Source: Synchiropus splendidus (Eukaryota; Chordata; Actinopteri; Syngnathiformes; Callionymidae). Taken from it: DNA of 64,000 nt. Shown here piece after piece: positions 25,081 through 39,202 of the stretch; within the stretch, counting starts at the first letter, position 1; the number at the start of each line of letters is the position of its first letter. Location: the NCBI RefSeq assembly GCF_027744825.2, contig NC_071334.1:39657437-39721436 (forward strand). Direction: 5' to 3'. A program made the position numbers and the translations under genes. Below the pieces are notes generated by a model. It made no database searches and was not told where the DNA came from. It saw only the letters and a program-made list of their open reading frames with translations.

Positions 25081-27443
25081 TTAGATTTGATGTGCACCTA
25101 CTAGAAAGGCCCTTTCTGCTATAGTGGGAGGTTAAAATTTCATGTTCTGAAGCTTCCCTGAAAAGTTATGGCACAATGCACAAAAACGCTTTTCAGCCTG
25201 AGATAAGGTGGGTTTCGGAACGCCAAACATAAAAGTGTTGATAACCTTCGAAAAACATTTCAGACAGCTTAGATTTGATGTGCACCTACTAGAAAGGCCC
25301 TTTCTGCTATAGTGGGAGGCTAAAATTTCATGTTCTGAAGCTTCCCTGAAAAGTTATGGCACAATGCACAAAAACGCTTTTCAGCCTGAGATAAGGTGGG
25401 TTTCGGAACGCCAAACATAAAAGTGTTAATAACTTTCGAAAAACACTTCAGACAGCTTAGATTTGATGTGCAACTACTAGAAAGACCCTTTCTGCTATAG
25501 TGGGAGGCTAAAATTTCATATTCTGAAGCTTCCCTGAAAAGTTATGGCACAATGCACAAAAACGCTTTTCAGCCTGAGATAAGGTGGGTTTCGGAACGCC
25601 AAACATAAAAGTGTTAATAACTTTCGAAAAACACTTCAGACAGCTAATATTTGATGTGCAACTACTAGAAAGACCCTTTCTGCTATAGTGGGAGGTTAAA
25701 ATTTCATGTTCTGAAGCTTCCCTGAAAAGTTATGGCACAATGCACAAAAACGCTTTTCAGCCTGAGATAAGGTGGGTTTCGGAACGCCAAACATAAAAGT
25801 GTTGATAACTTTAGAAAAACACTTCAGAAATCTTAGATTTGGTGTGCAACTACTAGAAAGACCCTTTCTGCTATAGTGGGAGGTTAAAATTTCATGTTCT
25901 GAAGCTTCCCTGAAAAGTTATGGCACAATGCACAAAAACGCTTTTCAGCCTGAGATAAGGTGGGTTTCGGAACGCCAAACATAAAAGTGTTGATAACTTT
26001 CGAAAAACACTTCAGACAGCTTAGATTTGATGTGCACCTACTAGAAAGGCCCTTTCTGCTATAGTGGGAGGCTAAAATTTCATGTTCTGAAGCTTCCCTG
26101 AAAAGTTATGGCACAATGCACAAAAACGCTTTTCAGCCTGAGATAAGGTGGGTTTCGGAACGCCAAACATAAAAGTGTTGATAACTTTCGAAAAACACTT
26201 CAGACAGCTTAGATTTGATGTGCACCTACTGGAAAGGCCCTTTCTGCTATAGTGGGAGGTTAAAATTTCATGTTCTGAAGCTTCCCTGAAAAGTTATGGC
26301 ACAATGCGTAAAAACGCTTTTCAGCCTGAGATAAGGTGGGTTTCGGAACGCCAAACATAAAAGTGTTGATAACTTTCGAAAAACACTTCAGACAGCTTAG
26401 ATTTGATGTGCAACTACTAGAAAGACCCTTTCTGCTATAGTGGGAGGCAATAATTTCATGTTCTGAAGCTTCCCTGAAAAGTTATGGCACAATGCACAAA
26501 AACGCTTTTCAGCCTGAGATACGGTGGGTTTCGGAACGCCAAACATAAAAGTGTTGATAACTTTCGAAAAACACTTCAGACAGCTTAGATTTGATGTGCA
26601 CCTACTAGAAAGGCCCTTTCTGCTATAGTGGGAGGTTAAAATTTCATGTTCTGAAGCTTCCCTGAAAAGTTATGGCACAATGCACAAAAACGCTTTTCAG
26701 CCTGAGATAAGGTGGGTTTCGGAACGCCAAACATAAAAGTGTTGATAACCTTCGAAAAACATTTCAGACAGCTTAGATTTGATGTGCACCTACTAGAAAG
26801 GCCCTTTCTGCTATAGTGGGAGGCTAAAATTTCATGTTCTGAAGCTTCCCTGAAAAGTTATGGCACAATGCACAAAAACGCTTTTCAGCCTGAGATAAGG
26901 TGGGTTTCGGAACGCCAAACATAAAAGTGTTAATAACTTTCGAAAAACACTTCAGACAGCTTAGATTTGATGTGCAACTACTAGAAAGACCCTTTCTGCT
27001 ATAGTGGGAGGCTAAAATTTCATATTCTGAAGCTTCCCTGAAAAGTTATGGCACAATGCACAAAAACGCTTTTCAGCCTGAGATAAGGTGGGTTTCGGAA
27101 CGCCAAACATAAAAGTGTTAATAACTTTCGAAAAACACTTCAGACAGCTAATATTTGATGTGCAACTACTAGAAAGACCCTTTCTGCTATAGTGGGAGGT
27201 TAAAATTTCATGTTCTGAAGCTTCCCTGAAAAGTTATGGCACAATGCACAAAAACGCTTTTCAGCCTGAGATAAGGTGGGTTTCGGAACGCCAAACATAA
27301 AAGTGTTGATAACTTTAGAAAAACACTTCAGAAATCTTAGATTTGGTGTGCAACTACTAGAAAGACCCTTTCTGCTATAGTGGGAGGTTAAAATTTCATG
27401 TTCTGAAGCTTCCCTGAAAAGTTATGGCACAATGCACAAAAAC
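24624..27443 (+). repeat. 8-monomer HOR (1,504 bp), about 1.9 tandem copies
   Basis: Copy 1 runs 24,624-26,127 and copy 2 26,128-27,443 (seven monomers before divergence). Markers are exactly 1,504 bp apart: CCTACTGGAAAGG (24,721 and 26,225), GATACGG (25,014 and 26,518) and AACTTTAGAAAAAC with AGAAATCTTAG (TTAG at 25,811 and 27,315). The first three monomers are also the tail of A3, so the unit appears to have formed at the A3 boundary. Its middle part resembles 5,077-6,016. Confidence 0.86.
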
Positions 27444-30400
27444 GCTTTTCAGCCTGAGATAAGGTGGGTTTCGGAACGCCAAACATAAAAGTGTTGATAA
27501 CTTTCGAAAAACACTTCAGACAGCTTAGATTTGATGTGCAACTACTAGAAAGACCCTTTCTGCTATAGTGGGAGGTTAAAATTCCATGTTCTGAAGCTTC
27601 CCTGAAAAGTTATGGCACAATGCGTAAAAACGCTTTTCAGCCTGAGATAAGGTGGGTTTCGGAACGCCAAACATAAAAGTGTTAATAACTTTCGAAAAAC
27701 ACTTCAGACAGCTTAGATTTGATGTGCAACTACTAGAAAGACCCTTTCTGCTATAGTGGGAGGCTAAAATTTCATATTCTGAAGCTTCCCTGAAAAGTTA
27801 TGGCACAATGCACAAAAACGCTTTTCAGCCTGAGATAAGGTGGGTTTCGGAACGCCAAACATAAAAGTGTTGATAACTTTCGAAAAACACTTCAGACAGC
27901 TTAGATTTGATGTGCAACTACTAGAAAGACCCTTTCTGCTATAGTGGGAGGTTAAAATTTCATGTTCTGAAGCTTCCCTGAAAAGTTATGGCACAATGCA
28001 CAAAAACGCTTTTCAGCCTGAGATAAGGTGGGTTTCGGAACGCCAAACATAAAAGTGTTGATAACTTTCGAAAAACACTTCAGACAGCTTAGATTTGATG
28101 TGCACCTACTAGAAAGGCCCTTTCTGCTATAGTGGGAGGTTAAAATTTCATGTTCTGAAGCTTCCCTGAAAAGTTATGGCACAATGCGTAAAAACGCTTT
28201 TCAGCCTGAGATAAGGTGGGGTTCGGAACGCCAAACATAAAAGTGTTGATAACTTTCGAAAAACATTTCAGACAGCTTAGATTTGATGTCCAACTACTAG
28301 AAAGACCCTTTCTGCTATAGTGGGAGGTTAAAATTTCATGTTCTGAAGCTTCCCTGAAAAGTTATGGCACAATGCACAAAAACGCTTTTCAGCCTGAGAT
28401 AAGGTGGGTTTCGGAACGCCAAACATAAAAGTGTTGATAACTTTCGAAAAACACTTCAGACAGCTTAGATTAGATGTGCAACTACTAGAAAGACCCTTTC
28501 TGCTATAGTGGGAGGTTAAAAATTCATGTTCTGAAGCTTCCCTGAAGAGTTATGGCACAATGCACAAAAACGCTTTTCAGCCTGAGATAAGGTGGGTTTC
28601 GGAACGCCAAACATAAAAGTGTTGATAACTTTCGAAAAACACTTCAGACAGCTTAGATTTGATGTGCACCTACTAGAAAGGCCCTTTCTGCTATAGTGGG
28701 AGGTTAAAATTTCATGTTCTGAAGCTTCCCTGAAAAGTTATGGCACAATGCGTAAAAACGCTTTTCATCCTGAGATAAGGTGGGTTTCGGAACGCCAAAC
28801 ATAAAAGTGTTAATAACTTTCGAAAAACACTTCAGACAGCTAATATTTGATGTACAACTACTAGAAAGACCCTTTCTGCTATAGTGGGAGGTTAAAATTT
28901 CATGTTCTGAAGCTTCCCTGAAAAGTTATGGCACAATGCACAAAAACGCTTTTCAGCCTGAGATAAGGTGGGTTTCGGAACGCCAAACATAAAAGTGTTG
29001 ATAACTTTCGAAAAACACTTCAGACAGCTTAGATTTGATGTGCAACTACTAGAAAGACCCTTTCTGCTATAGTGGGAGGTTAAAATTTCATGTTCTGAAG
29101 CTTCCCTGAAAAGTTATGGCACAATGCACAAAAACGCTTTTCAGCCTGAGATAAGGTGGGTTTCGGAACGCCAAACATAAAAGTGTTGATAACCTTCGAA
29201 AAAGATTTTAGACAGCTTAGATTTGATGTGCAACTACTAGAAAGACCCTTTCTGCTATAGTGGGAGGTTAAAATTTCATGTTCTGAAGCTTCCCTGAAAA
29301 GTTATGGCACAATGCACAAAAACGCTTTTCAGCCTGAGATAAGGTGGGTTTCGGAACGCCAAACATAAAAGTGTTGATAACTTTCGAAAAACACTTCAGA
29401 CAGCTTAGATTTGATGTGCACCTACTAGAAAGGCCCTTTCTGCTATAGTGGGAGGTTAAAATTTCATGTTCTGAAGCTTCCCTGAAAAGTTATGGCACAA
29501 TGCGTAAAAACGCTTTTCAGCCTGAGATAAGGTGGGTTTCGGAACGCCAAACATAAAAGTGTTGATAACTTTCGAAAAACATTTCAGACAGCTTAGATTT
29601 GATGTGCAACTACTAGAAAGACCCTTTCTGCTATAGTGGGAGGTTAAAATTTCATGTTCTGAAGCTTCCCTGAAAAGTTATGGCACAATGCACAAAAACG
29701 CTTTTCAGCCTGAGATAAGGTGGGTTTCGGAACGCCAAACATAAAAGTGTTGATAACTTTCGAAAAACACTTCAGACAGCTTAGATTTGATGTGCACCTA
29801 CTAGAAAGGCCCTTTCTGCTATAGTGGGAGGTTAAAATTTCATGTTCTGAAGCTTCCCTGAAAAGTTATGGCACAATGCGTAAAAATGCTTTTCATCCTG
29901 AGATAAGGTGGGTTTCGGAACGCCAAACATAAAAGTGTTGATAACTTTCGAAAAACACTTCAGACAGCTTAGATTTGATGTGCAACTACTAGAAAGACCC
30001 TTTCTGCTATAGTGGGACGCAATAATTTCATGTTCTGAAGCTTCCCTGAAAAGTTATGGCACAATGCACAAAAACGCTTTTCAGCCTGAGATAAGGTGGG
30101 TTTCGGAACGCCAAACATAAAAGTGTTGATAACTTTCGAAAAACACTTCAGACAGCTTAGATTTGATGTGCTACTACTAGAAAGACCCTTTCTGCTATAG
30201 TGGGAGGCAATAATTTCATGTTCTGAAGCTTCCCTGAAAAGTTATGGCACAATGCACAAAAACGCTTTTCAGCCTGAGATAAGGTGGGTTTCGGAACGCC
30301 AAACATAAAAGTGTTGATAACTTTCGAAAAACACTTCAGACAGCTTAGATTTGATGTGCAACTACTAGAAAGACCCTTTCTGCTATAGTGGGAGGTTAAA

Positions 30401-33400
30401 ATTCCATGTTCTGAAGCTTCCCTGAAAAGTTATGGCACAATGCGTAAAAACGCTTTTCAGCCTGAGATAAGGTGGGTTTCGGAACGCCAAACATAAAAGT
30501 GTTAATAACTTTCGAAAAACACTTCAGACAGCTTAGATTTGATGTGCAACTACTAGAAAGACCCTTTCTGCTATAGTGGGAGGCTAAAATTTCATATTCT
30601 GAAGCTTCCCTGAAAAGTTATGGCACAATGCACAAAAACGCTTTTCAGCCTGAGATAAGGTGGGTTTCGGAACGCCAAACATAAAAGTGTTGATAACTTT
30701 CGAAAAACACTTCAGACAGCTTAGATTTGATGTGCAACTACTAGAAAGACCCTTTCTGCTATAGTGGGAGGTTAAAATTTCATGTTCTGAAGCTTCCCTG
30801 AAAAGTTATGGCACAATGCACAAAAACGCTTTTCAGCCTGAGATAAGGTGGGTTTCGGAACGCCAAACATAAAAGTGTTGATAACTTTCGAAAAACACTT
30901 CAGACAGCTTAGATTTGATGTGCACCTACTAGAAAGGCCCTTTCTGCTATAGTGGGAGGTTAAAATTTCATGTTCTGAAGCTTCCCTGAAAAGTTATGGC
31001 ACAATGCGTAAAAACGCTTTTCAGCCTGAGATAAGGTGGGGTTCGGAACGCCAAACATAAAAGTGTTGATAACTTTCGAAAAACATTTCAGACAGCTTAG
31101 ATTTGATGTCCAACTACTAGAAAGACCCTTTCTGCTATAGTGGGAGGTTAAAATTTCATGTTCTGAAGCTTCCCTGAAAAGTTATGGCACAATGCACAAA
31201 AACGCTTTTCAGCCTGAGATAAGGTGGGTTTCGGAACGCCAAACATAAAAGTGTTGATAACTTTCGAAAAACACTTCAGACAGCTTAGATTAGATGTGCA
31301 ACTACTAGAAAGACCCTTTCTGCTATAGTGGGAGGTTAAAAATTCATGTTCTGAAGCTTCCCTGAAGAGTTATGGCACAATGCACAAAAACGCTTTTCAG
31401 CCTGAGATAAGGTGGGTTTCGGAACGCCAAACATAAAAGTGTTGATAACTTTCGAAAAACACTTCAGACAGCTTAGATTTGATGTGCACCTACTAGAAAG
31501 GCCCTTTCTGCTATAGTGGGAGGTTAAAATTTCATGTTCTGAAGCTTCCCTGAAAAGTTATGGCACAATGCGTAAAAACGCTTTTCATCCTGAGATAAGG
31601 TGGGTTTCGGAACGCCAAACATAAAAGTGTTAATAACTTTCGAAAAACACTTCAGACAGCTAATATTTGATGTACAACTACTAGAAAGACCCTTTCTGCT
31701 ATAGTGGGAGGTTAAAATTTCATGTTCTGAAGCTTCCCTGAAAAGTTATGGCACAATGCACAAAAACGCTTTTCAGCCTGAGATAAGGTGGGTTTCGGAA
31801 CGCCAAACATAAAAGTGTTGATAACTTTCGAAAAACACTTCAGACAGCTTAGATTTGATGTGCAACTACTAGAAAGACCCTTTCTGCTATAGTGGGAGGT
31901 TAAAATTTCATGTTCTGAAGCTTCCCTGAAAAGTTATGGCACAATGCACAAAAACGCTTTTCAGCCTGAGATAAGGTGGGTTTCGGAACGCCAAACATAA
32001 AAGTGTTGATAACCTTCGAAAAAGATTTTAGACAGCTTAGATTTGATGTGCAACTACTAGAAAGACCCTTTCTGCTATAGTGGGAGGTTAAAATTTCATG
32101 TTCTGAAGCTTCCCTGAAAAGTTATGGCACAATGCACAAAAACGCTTTTCAGCCTGAGATAAGGTGGGTTTCGGAACGCCAAACATAAAAGTGTTGATAA
32201 CTTTCGAAAAACACTTCAGACAGCTTAGATTTGATGTGCACCTACTAGAAAGGCCCTTTCTGCTATAGTGGGAGGTTAAAATTTCATGTTCTGAAGCTTC
32301 CCTGAAAAGTTATGGCACAATGCGTAAAAACGCTTTTCAGCCTGAGATAAGGTGGGTTTCGGAACGCCAAACATAAAAGTGTTGATAACTTTCGAAAAAC
32401 ATTTCAGACAGCTTAGATTTGATGTGCAACTACTAGAAAGACCCTTTCTGCTATAGTGGGAGGTTAAAATTTCATGTTCTGAAGCTTCCCTGAAAAGTTA
32501 TGGCACAATGCACAAAAACGCTTTTCAGCCTGAGATAAGGTGGGTTTCGGAACGCCAAACATAAAAGTGTTGATAACTTTCGAAAAACACTTCAGACAGC
32601 TTAGATTTGATGTGCACCTACTAGAAAGGCCCTTTCTGCTATAGTGGGAGGTTAAAATTTCATGTTCTGAAGCTTCCCTGAAAAGTTATGGCACAATGCG
32701 TAAAAATGCTTTTCATCCTGAGATAAGGTGGGTTTCGGAACGCCAAACATAAAAGTGTTGATAACTTTCGAAAAACACTTCAGACAGCTTAGATTTGATG
32801 TGCAACTACTAGAAAGACCCTTTCTGCTATAGTGGGACGCAATAATTTCATGTTCTGAAGCTTCCCTGAAAAGTTATGGCACAATGCACAAAAACGCTTT
32901 TCAGCCTGAGATAAGGTGGGTTTCGGAACGCCAAACATAAAAGTGTTGATAACTTTCGAAAAACACTTCAGACAGCTTAGATTTGATGTGCTACTACTAG
33001 AAAGACCCTTTCTGCTATAGTGGGAGGCAATAATTTCATGTTCTGAAGCTTCCCTGAAAAGTTATGGCACAATGCACAAAAACGCTTTTCAGCCTGAGAT
33101 AAGGTGGGTTTCGGAACGCCAAACATAAAAGTGTTGATAACTTTCGAAAAACACTTCAGACAGCTTAGATTTGATGTGCAACTACTAGAAAGACCCTTTC
33201 TGCTATAGTGGGAGGTTAAAATTCCATGTTCTGAAGCTTCCCTGAAAAGTTATGGCACAATGCGTAAAAACGCTTTTCAGCCTGAGATAAGGTGGGTTTC
33301 GGAACGCCAAACATAAAAGTGTTAATAACTTTCGAAAAACACTTCAGACAGCTTAGATTTGATGTGCAACTACTAGAAAGACCCTTTCTGCTATAGTGGG

Positions 33401-35903
33401 AGGCTAAAATTTCATATTCTGAAGCTTCCCTGAAAAGTTATGGCACAATGCACAAAAACGCTTTTCAGCCTGAGATAAGGTGGGTTTCGGAACGCCAAAC
33501 ATAAAAGTGTTGATAACTTTCGAAAAACACTTCAGACAGCTTAGATTTGATGTGCAACTACTAGAAAGACCCTTTCTGCTATAGTGGGAGGTTAAAATTT
33601 CATGTTCTGAAGCTTCCCTGAAAAGTTATGGCACAATGCACAAAAACGCTTTTCAGCCTGAGATAAGGTGGGTTTCGGAACGCCAAACATAAAAGTGTTG
33701 ATAACTTTCGAAAAACACTTCAGACAGCTTAGATTTGATGTGCACCTACTAGAAAGGCCCTTTCTGCTATAGTGGGAGGTTAAAATTTCATGTTCTGAAG
33801 CTTCCCTGAAAAGTTATGGCACAATGCGTAAAAACGCTTTTCAGCCTGAGATAAGGTGGGGTTCGGAACGCCAAACATAAAAGTGTTGATAACTTTCGAA
33901 AAACATTTCAGACAGCTTAGATTTGATGTCCAACTACTAGAAAGACCCTTTCTGCTATAGTGGGAGGTTAAAATTTCATGTTCTGAAGCTTCCCTGAAAA
34001 GTTATGGCACAATGCACAAAAACGCTTTTCAGCCTGAGATAAGGTGGGTTTCGGAACGCCAAACATAAAAGTGTTGATAACTTTCGAAAAACACTTCAGA
34101 CAGCTTAGATTAGATGTGCAACTACTAGAAAGACCCTTTCTGCTATAGTGGGAGGTTAAAAATTCATGTTCTGAAGCTTCCCTGAAGAGTTATGGCACAA
34201 TGCACAAAAACGCTTTTCAGCCTGAGATAAGGTGGGTTTCGGAACGCCAAACATAAAAGTGTTGATAACTTTCGAAAAACACTTCAGACAGCTTAGATTT
34301 GATGTGCACCTACTAGAAAGGCCCTTTCTGCTATAGTGGGAGGTTAAAATTTCATGTTCTGAAGCTTCCCTGAAAAGTTATGGCACAATGCGTAAAAACG
34401 CTTTTCATCCTGAGATAAGGTGGGTTTCGGAACGCCAAACATAAAAGTGTTAATAACTTTCGAAAAACACTTCAGACAGCTAATATTTGATGTACAACTA
34501 CTAGAAAGACCCTTTCTGCTATAGTGGGAGGTTAAAATTTCATGTTCTGAAGCTTCCCTGAAAAGTTATGGCACAATGCACAAAAACGCTTTTCAGCCTG
34601 AGATAAGGTGGGTTTCGGAACGCCAAACATAAAAGTGTTGATAACTTTCGAAAAACACTTCAGACAGCTTAGATTTGATGTGCAACTACTAGAAAGACCC
34701 TTTCTGCTATAGTGGGAGGTTAAAATTTCATGTTCTGAAGCTTCCCTGAAAAGTTATGGCACAATGCACAAAAACGCTTTTCAGCCTGAGATAAGGTGGG
34801 TTTCGGAACGCCAAACATAAAAGTGTTGATAACCTTCGAAAAAGATTTTAGACAGCTTAGATTTGATGTGCAACTACTAGAAAGACCCTTTCTGCTATAG
34901 TGGGAGGTTAAAATTTCATGTTCTGAAGCTTCCCTGAAAAGTTATGGCACAATGCACAAAAACGCTTTTCAGCCTGAGATAAGGTGGGTTTCGGAACGCC
35001 AAACATAAAAGTGTTGATAACTTTCGAAAAACACTTCAGACAGCTTAGATTTGATGTGCACCTACTAGAAAGGCCCTTTCTGCTATAGTGGGAGGTTAAA
35101 ATTTCATGTTCTGAAGCTTCCCTGAAAAGTTATGGCACAATGCGTAAAAACGCTTTTCAGCCTGAGATAAGGTGGGTTTCGGAACGCCAAACATAAAAGT
35201 GTTGATAACTTTCGAAAAACATTTCAGACAGCTTAGATTTGATGTGCAACTACTAGAAAGACCCTTTCTGCTATAGTGGGAGGTTAAAATTTCATGTTCT
35301 GAAGCTTCCCTGAAAAGTTATGGCACAATGCACAAAAACGCTTTTCAGCCTGAGATAAGGTGGGTTTCGGAACGCCAAACATAAAAGTGTTGATAACTTT
35401 CGAAAAACACTTCAGACAGCTTAGATTTGATGTGCACCTACTAGAAAGGCCCTTTCTGCTATAGTGGGAGGTTAAAATTTCATGTTCTGAAGCTTCCCTG
35501 AAAAGTTATGGCACAATGCGTAAAAATGCTTTTCATCCTGAGATAAGGTGGGTTTCGGAACGCCAAACATAAAAGTGTTGATAACTTTCGAAAAACACTT
35601 CAGACAGCTTAGATTTGATGTGCAACTACTAGAAAGACCCTTTCTGCTATAGTGGGACGCAATAATTTCATGTTCTGAAGCTTCCCTGAAAAGTTATGGC
35701 ACAATGCACAAAAACGCTTTTCAGCCTGAGATAAGGTGGGTTTCGGAACGCCAAACATAAAAGTGTTGATAACTTTCGAAAAACACTTCAGACAGCTTAG
35801 ATTTGATGTGCTACTACTAGAAAGACCCTTTCTGCTATAGTGGGAGGCAATAATTTCATGTTCTGAAGCTTCCCTGAAAAGTTATGGCACAATGCACAAA
35901 AAC
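27444..35903 (+). repeat. 15-monomer HOR (2,820 bp), three tandem copies with no difference found
   Basis: Units are 27,444-30,263, 30,264-33,083 and 33,084-35,903. Private variants that occur once per unit recur at 2,820-bp spacing in all three: AAATTCCATG (27,580s), GTGGGGTTCGG (28,216 on), GATGTCCAAC (28,287 on), AAAATTCATG with CTGAAGAG (28,518 on), AAAGATTTTAG (29,201 on), AAAAATGCTTTTCATCC (29,882 on), GGGACGCAATAATTTCATG (30,014 on) and GTGCTACTAC (30,168 on). Comparing corresponding segments by eye I found no substitution or indel among the units. The array ends sharply at 35,904, where GTTAATAAC/CTAATATTTG replaces the expected monomer. Very recent amplification or conversion is the natural reading; an assembly duplication is the alternative. 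Confidence 0.93.
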
Positions 35904-38900
35904 GCTTTTCAGCCTGAGATAAGGTGGGTTTCGGAACGCCAAACATAAAAGTGTTAATAACTTTCGAAAAACACTTCAGACAGCTAATATTTGATGTGCA
36001 ACTACTAGAAAGACCCTTTCTGCTATAGTGGGAGGTTAAAATTTCATGTTCTGAAGCTTCCCTGAAAAGTTATGGCACAATGCACAAAAACGCTTTTCAG
36101 CCTGAGATAAGGTGGGTTTCGGAACGCCAAACATAAAAGTGTTGATAACTTTCGAAAAACACTTCAGAAATCTTAGATTTGGTGTGCAACTACTAGAAAG
36201 ACCCTTTCTGCTATAGTGGGAGGTTAAAATTTCATGTTCTGAAGCTTCCCTGAAAAGTTATGGCACAATGCACAAAAACGCTTTTCAGCCTGAGATAAGG
36301 TGGGTTTCGGAACGCCAAACATAAAAGTGTTGATAACTTTCGAAAAACACTTCAGACAGCTTAGATTTGATGTGCACCTACTAGAAAGGCCCTTTCTGCT
36401 ATAGTGGGAGGTTAAAATTTCATGTTCTGAAGCTTCCCTGAAAAGTTATGGCACAATGCGTAAAAACGCTTTTCAGCCTGAGATAAGGTGGGTTTCGGAA
36501 CGCCAAACATAAAAGTGTTGATAACTTTCGAAAAACATTTCAGACAGCTTAGATTTGATGTGCAACTACTAGAAAGACCCTTTCTGCTATAGTGGGAGGT
36601 TAAAATTTCATGTTCTGAAGCTTCCCTGAAAAGTTATGGCACAATGCACAAAAACGCTTTTCAGCCTGAGATAAGCTGGGTTTCGGAACGCCAAACATAA
36701 AAGTGTTGATAACTTTCGAAAAACACTTCAGACAGCTTAGATTTGATGTGCAACTACTAGAAAGACCCTTTCTGCTATAGTGGGAGGCAATAATTTCATG
36801 TTCTGAAGCTTCCCTGAAAAGTTATGGCACAATGCACAAAAACGCTTTTCAGCCTGAGATAAGGTGGGTTTCGGAACGCCAAACATAAAAGTGTTAATAA
36901 CTTTCGAAAAACACTTCAGACAGCTAATATTTGATGTGCAACTACTAGAAAGACCCTTTCTGCTATAGTGGGAGGTTAAAATTTCATGTTCTGAAGCTTC
37001 CCTGAAAAGTTATGGCACAATGCACAAAAACGCTTTTCAGCCTGAGATAAGGTGGGTTTCGGAACGCCAAACATAAAAGTGTTGATAACTTTCGAAAAAC
37101 ACTTCAGAAATCTTAGATTTGGTGTGCAACTACTAGAAAGACCCTTTCTGCTATAGTGGGAGTTTAAAATTTCATGTTCTGAAGCTTCCCTGAAAAGTTA
37201 TGGCACAATGCACAAAAACGCTTTTCAGCCTGAGATAAGGTGGGTTTCGGAACGCCAAACATAAAAGTGTTGATAACTTTCGAAAAACACTTCAGACAGC
37301 TTAGATTTGATGTGCAACTACTAGAAAGACCCTTTCTGCTATAGTGGGAGGTTAAAATTTCATGTTCTGAAGCTTCCCTGAAAAGTTATGGCACAATGCA
37401 CAAAAACGCTTTTCAGCCTGAGATAAGGTGGGTTTCGGAACGCCAAACATAAAAGTGTTGATAACTTTCGAAAAACACTTCAGAAATCTTAGATTTGGTG
37501 TGCAACTACTAGAAAGACCCTTTCTGCTATAGTGGGAGGTTAAAATTTCATGTTCTGAAGCTTCCCTGAAAAGTTATGGCACAATGCACAAAAACGCTTT
37601 TCAGCCTGAGATAAGGTGGGTTTCGGAACGCCAAACATAAAAGTGTTGATAACTTTCGAAAAACACTTCAAGCAGCTTAGATTTGATGTGCACCTACTAG
37701 AAAGGCCCTTTCTGCTATAGTGGGAGGTTAAAATTTCATGTTCTGAAGCTTCCCTGAAAAGTTATGGCACAATGCGTAAAAACGCTTTTCAGCCTGAGAT
37801 AAGGTGGGTTTCGGAACGCCAAACATAAAAGTGTTGATAACTTTCGAAAAACACTTCAGACAGCTAATATTTGATGTGCAACTACTAGAAAGACCCTTTC
37901 TGCTATAGTGGGAGGTTAAAATTTCATGTTCTGAAGCTTCCCTGAAAAGTTATGGCACAATGCACAAAAACGCTTTTCAGCCTGAGATAAGGTGGGTTTC
38001 GGAACGCCAAACATAAAAGTGTTGATAACTTTCGAAAAACACTTCAGAAATCTTAGATTTGGTGTGCAACTACTAGAAAGACCCTTTCTGCTATAGTGGG
38101 AGGTTAAAATTTCATGTTCTGAAGCTTCCCTGAAAAGTTATGGCACAATGCACAAAAACGCTTTTCAGCCTGAGATAAGGTGGGTTTCGGAACGCCAAAC
38201 ATAAAAGTGTTGATAACTTTCGAAAAACACTTCAGACAGCTTAGATTTGATGTGCACCTACTAGAAAGGCCCTTTCTGCTATAGTGGGAGGTTAAAATTT
38301 CATGTTCTGAAGCTTCCCTGAAAAGTTATGGCACAATGCGTAAAAACGCTTTTCAGCCTGAGATAAGGTGGGTTTCGGAACGCCAAACATAAAAGTGTTG
38401 ATAACTTTCGAAAAACATTTCAGACAGCTTAGATTTGATGTGCAACTACTAGAAAGACCCTTTCTGCTATAGTGGGAGGTTAAAATTTCATGTTCTGAAG
38501 CTTCCCTGAAAAGTTATGGCACAATGCACAAAAACGCTTTTCAGCCTGAGATAAGGTGGGTTTCGGAACGCCAAACATAAAAGTGTTGATAACTTTCGAA
38601 AAACACTTCAGACAGCTTAGATTTGATGTGCAACTACTAGAAAGACCCTTTCTGCTATAGTGGGAGGCAATAATTTCATGTTCTGAAGCTTCCCTGAAAA
38701 GTTATGGCACAATGCACAAAAACGCTTTTCAGCCTGAGATAAGGTGGGTTTCGGAACGCCAAACATAAAAGTGTTAATAACTTTCGAAAAACACTTCAGA
38801 CAGCTAATATTTGATGTGCAACTACTAGAAAGACCCTTTCTGCTATAGTGGGAGGTTAAAATTTCATGTTCTGAAGCTTCCCTGAAAAGTTATGGCACAA

Positions 38901-39144
38901 TGCACAAAAACGCTTTTCAGCCTGAGATAAGGTGGGTTTCGGAACGCCAAACATAAAAGTGTTGATAACTTTCGAAAAACACTTCAGAAATCTTAGATTT
39001 GGTGTGCAACTACTAGAAAGACCCTTTCTGCTATAGTGGGAGGTTAAAATTTCATGTTCTGAAGCTTCCCTGAAAAGTTATGGCACAATGCACAAAAACG
39101 CTTTTCAGCCTGAGATAAGGTGGGTTTCGGAACGCCAAACATAA

Positions 39145-39172
39145 AAGTGTTGATAACTTTCGAAAAACACTT
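39145..39172. other. Dyad 1 in the monomer: AAGTGTT / AACACTT around TTTCGAAA
   Basis: Positions 46-73 of the monomer hold a perfect 7-bp inverted repeat, AAGTGTT and AACACTT, with 14 bp between the arms. The 14 bp end in the perfect 8-bp palindrome TTTCGAAA, which abuts the right arm. The element is kept in most monomers; common variants change GATAAC to AATAAC in the loop or AACACTT to AACATTT in the right arm. Dyad symmetry is described in many centromeric satellites and has been linked to cruciform formation. Any such role here is inference. Confidence 0.8.
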
Positions 39173-39202
39173 CAGACAGCTTAGATTTGATGTGCAACTA
39201 CT

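Noticed and set aside
27444..35903. Treating the identical 15-mer units as definite assembly error
   Set aside because: The unit borders coincide with monomer phase and the ends are sharp, which real HOR amplification also produces. Sequence alone cannot decide, so it is kept as a finding with the artefact stated as the alternative.
39160..39176. Possible CENP-B box around TTCGAAAAACACTTC
   Set aside because: The TTCG, the central A and the next C fit the known CENP-B core, but the required GGG after that C is TTC here. GTTTCGGAACGCC elsewhere in the monomer also lacks the central A. The match is too weak to call.
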